Source of the DNA: Alphaproteobacteria bacterium
GTDB lineage: Bacteria; Pseudomonadota; Alphaproteobacteria; Sphingomonadales; Rhodothalassiaceae
Length of the DNA: 17,476 bases
NCBI GenBank assembly: GCA_003694205.1
Contig: RFKS01000005.1
Span: 1 to 17,476 of the forward strand
Reading direction: 5' to 3'
Shown here: piece by piece, positions 15,139-17,476 of the stretch
Numbering within the stretch: position 1 is the stretch's first letter
Layout: each line of letters starts with the position of its first letter
The notes under the pieces: generated by a model
Databases searched by the model: none
Told to the model about the DNA's origin: nothing
The model's input: the letters and a program-made list of their open reading frames with translations, nothing else
Program-made: the position numbers and the translations under genes

Positions 15139-15222
15139 TGCGCGACCACCGCGGCCGGGCATGATGCGGGACCATGGCTCGGCCCTTTTCGGCCGCAGCC
15201 CGAGGCATGTACAGGCCAAGGC

Positions 15223-16266
15223 ATGAAATTCGTCGACGAAGCGAGGATCCACGTCATCTCGGGCGCCGGGGGCAATGGCTGCCTTTCCTTCCGGCGCGAG
15301 AAATTCGTCGAGTTCGGCGGCCCCGACGGTGGTGACGGCGGGCGCGGCGGTGATGTTTATGGCGAGGCCGTGGCGGGCCTCAACACGCTCATCGACTTCC
15401 GCTACCAGTCGCGCATCAAGGCCGGCCGCGGCGGCGACGGCAAGGGCCAGAACCGCACCGGCGCGGCGGGGCGCGACGTCGTCCTGAGGCTTCCCGTGGG
15501 CACCCAGATCTTCGACGAGACGGGCGAATTTCTCATTGCCGACCTGACCCGCGAGGGCCAGCGCGTGCTGCTCGCGCGAGGCGGCGCGGGTGGCCTCGGC
15601 AACACCCATTTCAAGTCCTCGACGAACCAGGCGCCACGGCGCACGACACCCGGCGGCGCGGCCGAGGAACGGACCTTCCTGCTGCGTCTCAAGCTCCTCG
15701 CCGACGCCGGGCTCGTCGGCCTGCCCAATGCCGGCAAATCAACCTTTCTCGCCACCGTCAGCCGGGCGCGGCCGAAGATCGCCGCCTATCCCTTCACCAC
15801 GCTCACACCGCAGCTCGGCATGGTCGAGAGCGACGGCACGCGCTTCGTCCTTGCCGACATTCCCGGGCTCATCGCGGGGGCGAGCGAGGGCCGCGGCATC
15901 GGCGACCGCTTCCTCGGCCATGTCGAGCGCTGCGGCGTGCTCCTGCATCTCGTCGATGCCACGCTCGAGGATGTCGCGGCCGCCTATCGCACGGTGCGCG
16001 CGGAACTCGACGCCCATGGCGGGGGACTTGAGGCGAAACCCGAGGTGGTGGCGCTGAGCAAGGTCGACGCGCTTGACGCCGACGCGCGCGCGGCAAAGGC
16101 AAGGGCGCTGGAGGCGGCGGCGGACGCGCCGGTGCACCGGCTCTCGGCGGTGAGCGGCGAGGGCGTCGAAGCCGTCCTGCGGGCGCTTCTTGCGCATGTC
16201 GGCAGGCGGTCGGCGGACGAGGCCGAGGCGGCGCCCGCCACCTGGTCACCGACGGAGGCGTCCTGA
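15223..16266 (+). CDS. obgE: Obg-family GTPase ObgE/CgtA
   Basis: This 347-aa GTPase is involved in late 50S assembly and stress control. The glycine-rich Obg fold covers about residues 1-158 ([50 protein letters not shown]). The G domain follows with G1 GLPNAGKS (166-173), G3 DIPGLI, G4 SKVDA (Ser in place of the usual Asn) and G5 SAVSGEG. The length fits Obg proteins with little or no C-terminal extra domain. The ATG at 15223 starts exactly at the conserved N-terminus with AAGG upstream, and the in-frame start at 15133 would run over the terminator. Its stop shares a base with the nadD start. Confidence 0.96.
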   Translation: MKFVDEARIHVISGAGGNGCLSFRREKFVEFGGPDGGDGGRGGDVYGEAVAGLNTLIDFRYQSRIKAGRGGDGKGQNRTGAAGRDVVLRLPVGTQIFDETGEFLIADLTREGQRVLLARGGAGGLGNTHFKSSTNQAPRRTTPGGAAEERTFLLRLKLLADAGLVGLPNAGKSTFLATVSRARPKIAAYPFTTLTPQLGMVESDGTRFVLADIPGLIAGASEGRGIGDRFLGHVERCGVLLHLVDATLEDVAAAYRTVRAELDAHGGGLEAKPEVVALSKVDALDADARAAKARALEAAADAPVHRLSAVSGEGVEAVLRALLAHVGRRSADEAEAAPATWSPTEAS

Positions 16267-16973
16267 TGGACGTGCGGCGCTTCATCGCCGGCGCCTGTCC
16301 GAGAAACGCCGGGCCGCCGCGCGGCCACCCGCTGGTGCCGGCATCGGCGCGCTGGCGCGGCCTCAGAATCGGGCTTCTCGGCGGCTCCTTCAATCCCGCG
16401 CACGATGGCCATCTGCACATCAGTCGCGAGGCCCTGAAGCGGCTGGCGCTGCATCATGTCTGGTGGCTCGTCAGTCCGCAAAACCCGCTCAAGCCGCGCG
16501 CCGGCATGGCACCGCTTGCCGAGCGACTGGCCACCGCGCGCGCCGTGGCGCGCCATCCGCGGATCCATGTCTCCGCCCTCGAGGCCAGGCTCGGCACCGT
16601 GTATACGGTCGACACGATGGCGCGGCTGCGGGCTGCGGTTCCGGGAGCGGAATTCGTCTGGCTGATGGGTGCCGACAATCTGTCGCAACTCGTGAAATGG
16701 CGCCGCTGGCGCGAACTGGCGGCGCTCGTTCCGCTTGCGGTGATCGATCGGGATCGCTATGCTTTCAAGGGCTTGGCGGGAAAGTTCGCACAATGCTTCC
16801 GCCACCACCGCTTGCCCCAGGGAGCCTGGAAGGCGCTTGCAACGACACCCACACCAGCCTGGACCTTTATCGGCCTGCGCCGACACCCCATATCTGCCAC
16901 GGCCCTTCGTGAAGAACGCCTCCGGGCGGCGTCCTGTCGTGGCCGGGCGCGGGCCTTGAGAGTGGAGGAGTAG
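16266..16973 (+). CDS. nadD: Nicotinate-nucleotide adenylyltransferase
   Basis: This 235-aa enzyme makes deamido-NAD from nicotinate mononucleotide and ATP. The nucleotidyltransferase signature GLLGGSFNPAHDGHLHIS (residues about 36-53) holds the H46-x-x-H49 motif. VSPQNPLKP, the WLMGADNLSQL block and a C-terminal ISATALR that binds ATP phosphates also match the family. There is an N-terminal extension of about 33 residues before the first strand, but GGAGG at 16254-16258 fits the annotated ATG. It overlaps obgE by one base (TGATG), so the two are coupled. In many related genomes proB and proA lie between them; here they do not. Confidence 0.95.
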   Translation: MDVRRFIAGACPRNAGPPRGHPLVPASARWRGLRIGLLGGSFNPAHDGHLHISREALKRLALHHVWWLVSPQNPLKPRAGMAPLAERLATARAVARHPRIHVSALEARLGTVYTVDTMARLRAAVPGAEFVWLMGADNLSQLVKWRRWRELAALVPLAVIDRDRYAFKGLAGKFAQCFRHHRLPQGAWKALATTPTPAWTFIGLRRHPISATALREERLRAASCRGRARALRVEE

Positions 16974-16976
16974 GGA

Positions 16977-17375
16977 TTGGAGACAGGACCGACGACGATT
17001 CACATTCCCCTGAGATCGCCGCACATGACAGCGGAAAAGGCGCACGGGATCGCGCGCGCGGCGCTCGAGGACAAGAAGGCGGAAGACATCATCACCATTC
17101 CGCTCGCCGGAAAATCATCGATCGCCGACCTCATGATCATTGCCAGCGGCCGCTCGGCGCGCCAGGTGGCAGCGCTCGCCGAACACACGATCGAGGCGCT
17201 CAAGCATGCCGGCGAGAGTGAGGTCCGCGTCGAGGGTCTGCCACAGGCCGACTGGGTGCTGATCGACGCGGGGGACCTTATCGTCCACATCTTCCGCCCC
17301 GAGGTGCGCAGCTTCTACAATCTCGAGAAGCTCTGGGGCGCCGCGGACTTCGGTGCCGAGGCGACACCGCATTAG
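16977..17375 (+). CDS. rsfS: Ribosomal silencing factor RsfS
   Basis: This 132-aa protein binds L14 on the 50S subunit and blocks subunit joining under starvation. Family motifs are clear: ALEDKKAEDIITIPLAGKSS, then IADLMIIASGRSARQVAALA, VEGLPQADWVLIDAGDLIVH and a final IFRPEVRSFYNLEKLW. Two starts are possible: TTG at 16977, with GGAGGAG at 16964-16970 six bases upstream, or ATG at 17025 with no visible ribosome site but closer to the conserved region. I favour the TTG. It begins 3 bases after the nadD stop, so it is in the same operon. Confidence 0.94.
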   Translation: METGPTTIHIPLRSPHMTAEKAHGIARAALEDKKAEDIITIPLAGKSSIADLMIIASGRSARQVAALAEHTIEALKHAGESEVRVEGLPQADWVLIDAGDLIVHIFRPEVRSFYNLEKLWGAADFGAEATPH

Positions 17376-17476
17376 CGAGCGGCGGGACGCCGCCGCGGCG
17401 GCCGCCGGGGCCCGCGCCGCGTCGGGCCGCAAGCCGGTGCCGTCACTCCCCGGGCCGACCCGTGCCATCCTATGGA
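17376..17476. other. Downstream of rsfS, no gene
   Basis: This is a very GC-rich stretch with a GCGGCG-gga-CGCCGC stem at 17379-17393 without a T-tract. rlmH often follows rsfS in related genomes and may start beyond the window. Confidence 0.4.

Noticed and set aside
14443..15609. Minus-strand ORF of 388 codons opposite rplU-rpmA-obgE
   Set aside because: It is a shadow of three well-conserved genes; its Ala/Phe-rich part is the complement of the L21 Lys/Ala tail.

Overview
The window looks like part of an alphaproteobacterial chromosome: GC-rich, with an rplU-rpmA-obgE-nadD-rsfS block, a long Lys/Ala/Pro-rich tail on ribosomal protein L21, and OprP-type porins with an N-terminal coiled coil. 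The genus cannot be fixed from the sequence alone.

Its main feature is a compact integrative genomic island of about 12.57 kb (about 140-12709), inserted at the 3' end of a tRNA-Ser(CGA) gene (12710-12800, minus strand). The last bases of the tRNA, including its CCA end, are repeated exactly over 14 bp at 140-153. Next to that copy are a P4-type tyrosine integrase (325-1524) and a putative arm-type repeat (275-295), which recurs at 12635-12655 just inside the other end. The left copy lies in an inverted repeat with a 7-bp spacer, as expected of a tyrosine-recombinase core site.

From left to right the island holds the integrase, an AlpA-type regulator, a small unknown protein, two divergently transcribed outer-membrane porins (2392-3906 minus, 4240-5640 plus), a small DUF7009-like protein (minus), and a respiratory molybdoenzyme operon. 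That operon comprises a Tat-exported four-cluster ferredoxin subunit, an NrfD/TtrC-type membrane subunit, a Tat-exported molybdopterin catalytic subunit of the tetrathionate-reductase (TtrA) type and a TorD-type chaperone. A carboxymuconolactone-decarboxylase-like protein follows. The B-C-A gene order matches ttrBCA (and, as recalled, srdBCA of selenate reducers), but no TtrRS two-component system is present.

Control appears to be by an FNR/FnrL-type oxygen sensor. A perfect TTGAT-N4-ATCAA box lies at 6130-6143 ahead of the reductase operon. Two more FNR-like boxes (3982-3995, 4078-4091) lie between the divergent porins, and the second sits at class II spacing from a -10-like TATAGC. The simplest reading is a mobile anaerobic respiration module: porins admit an oxyanion, quinol is oxidised by the NrfD-type subunit, and electrons pass through the ferredoxin subunit to a periplasmic Mo-bis-MGD enzyme. 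The substrate (tetrathionate, selenate, arsenate or another) is not proven. The catalytic subunit is unusual in having Asp where the first Fe-S Cys is expected.

To the right of the tRNA is ordinary chromosome: a sulfotransferase-like gene, rplU-rpmA with a good sigma70 promoter and a Rho-independent terminator, then obgE, nadD and rsfS in a tight cluster.
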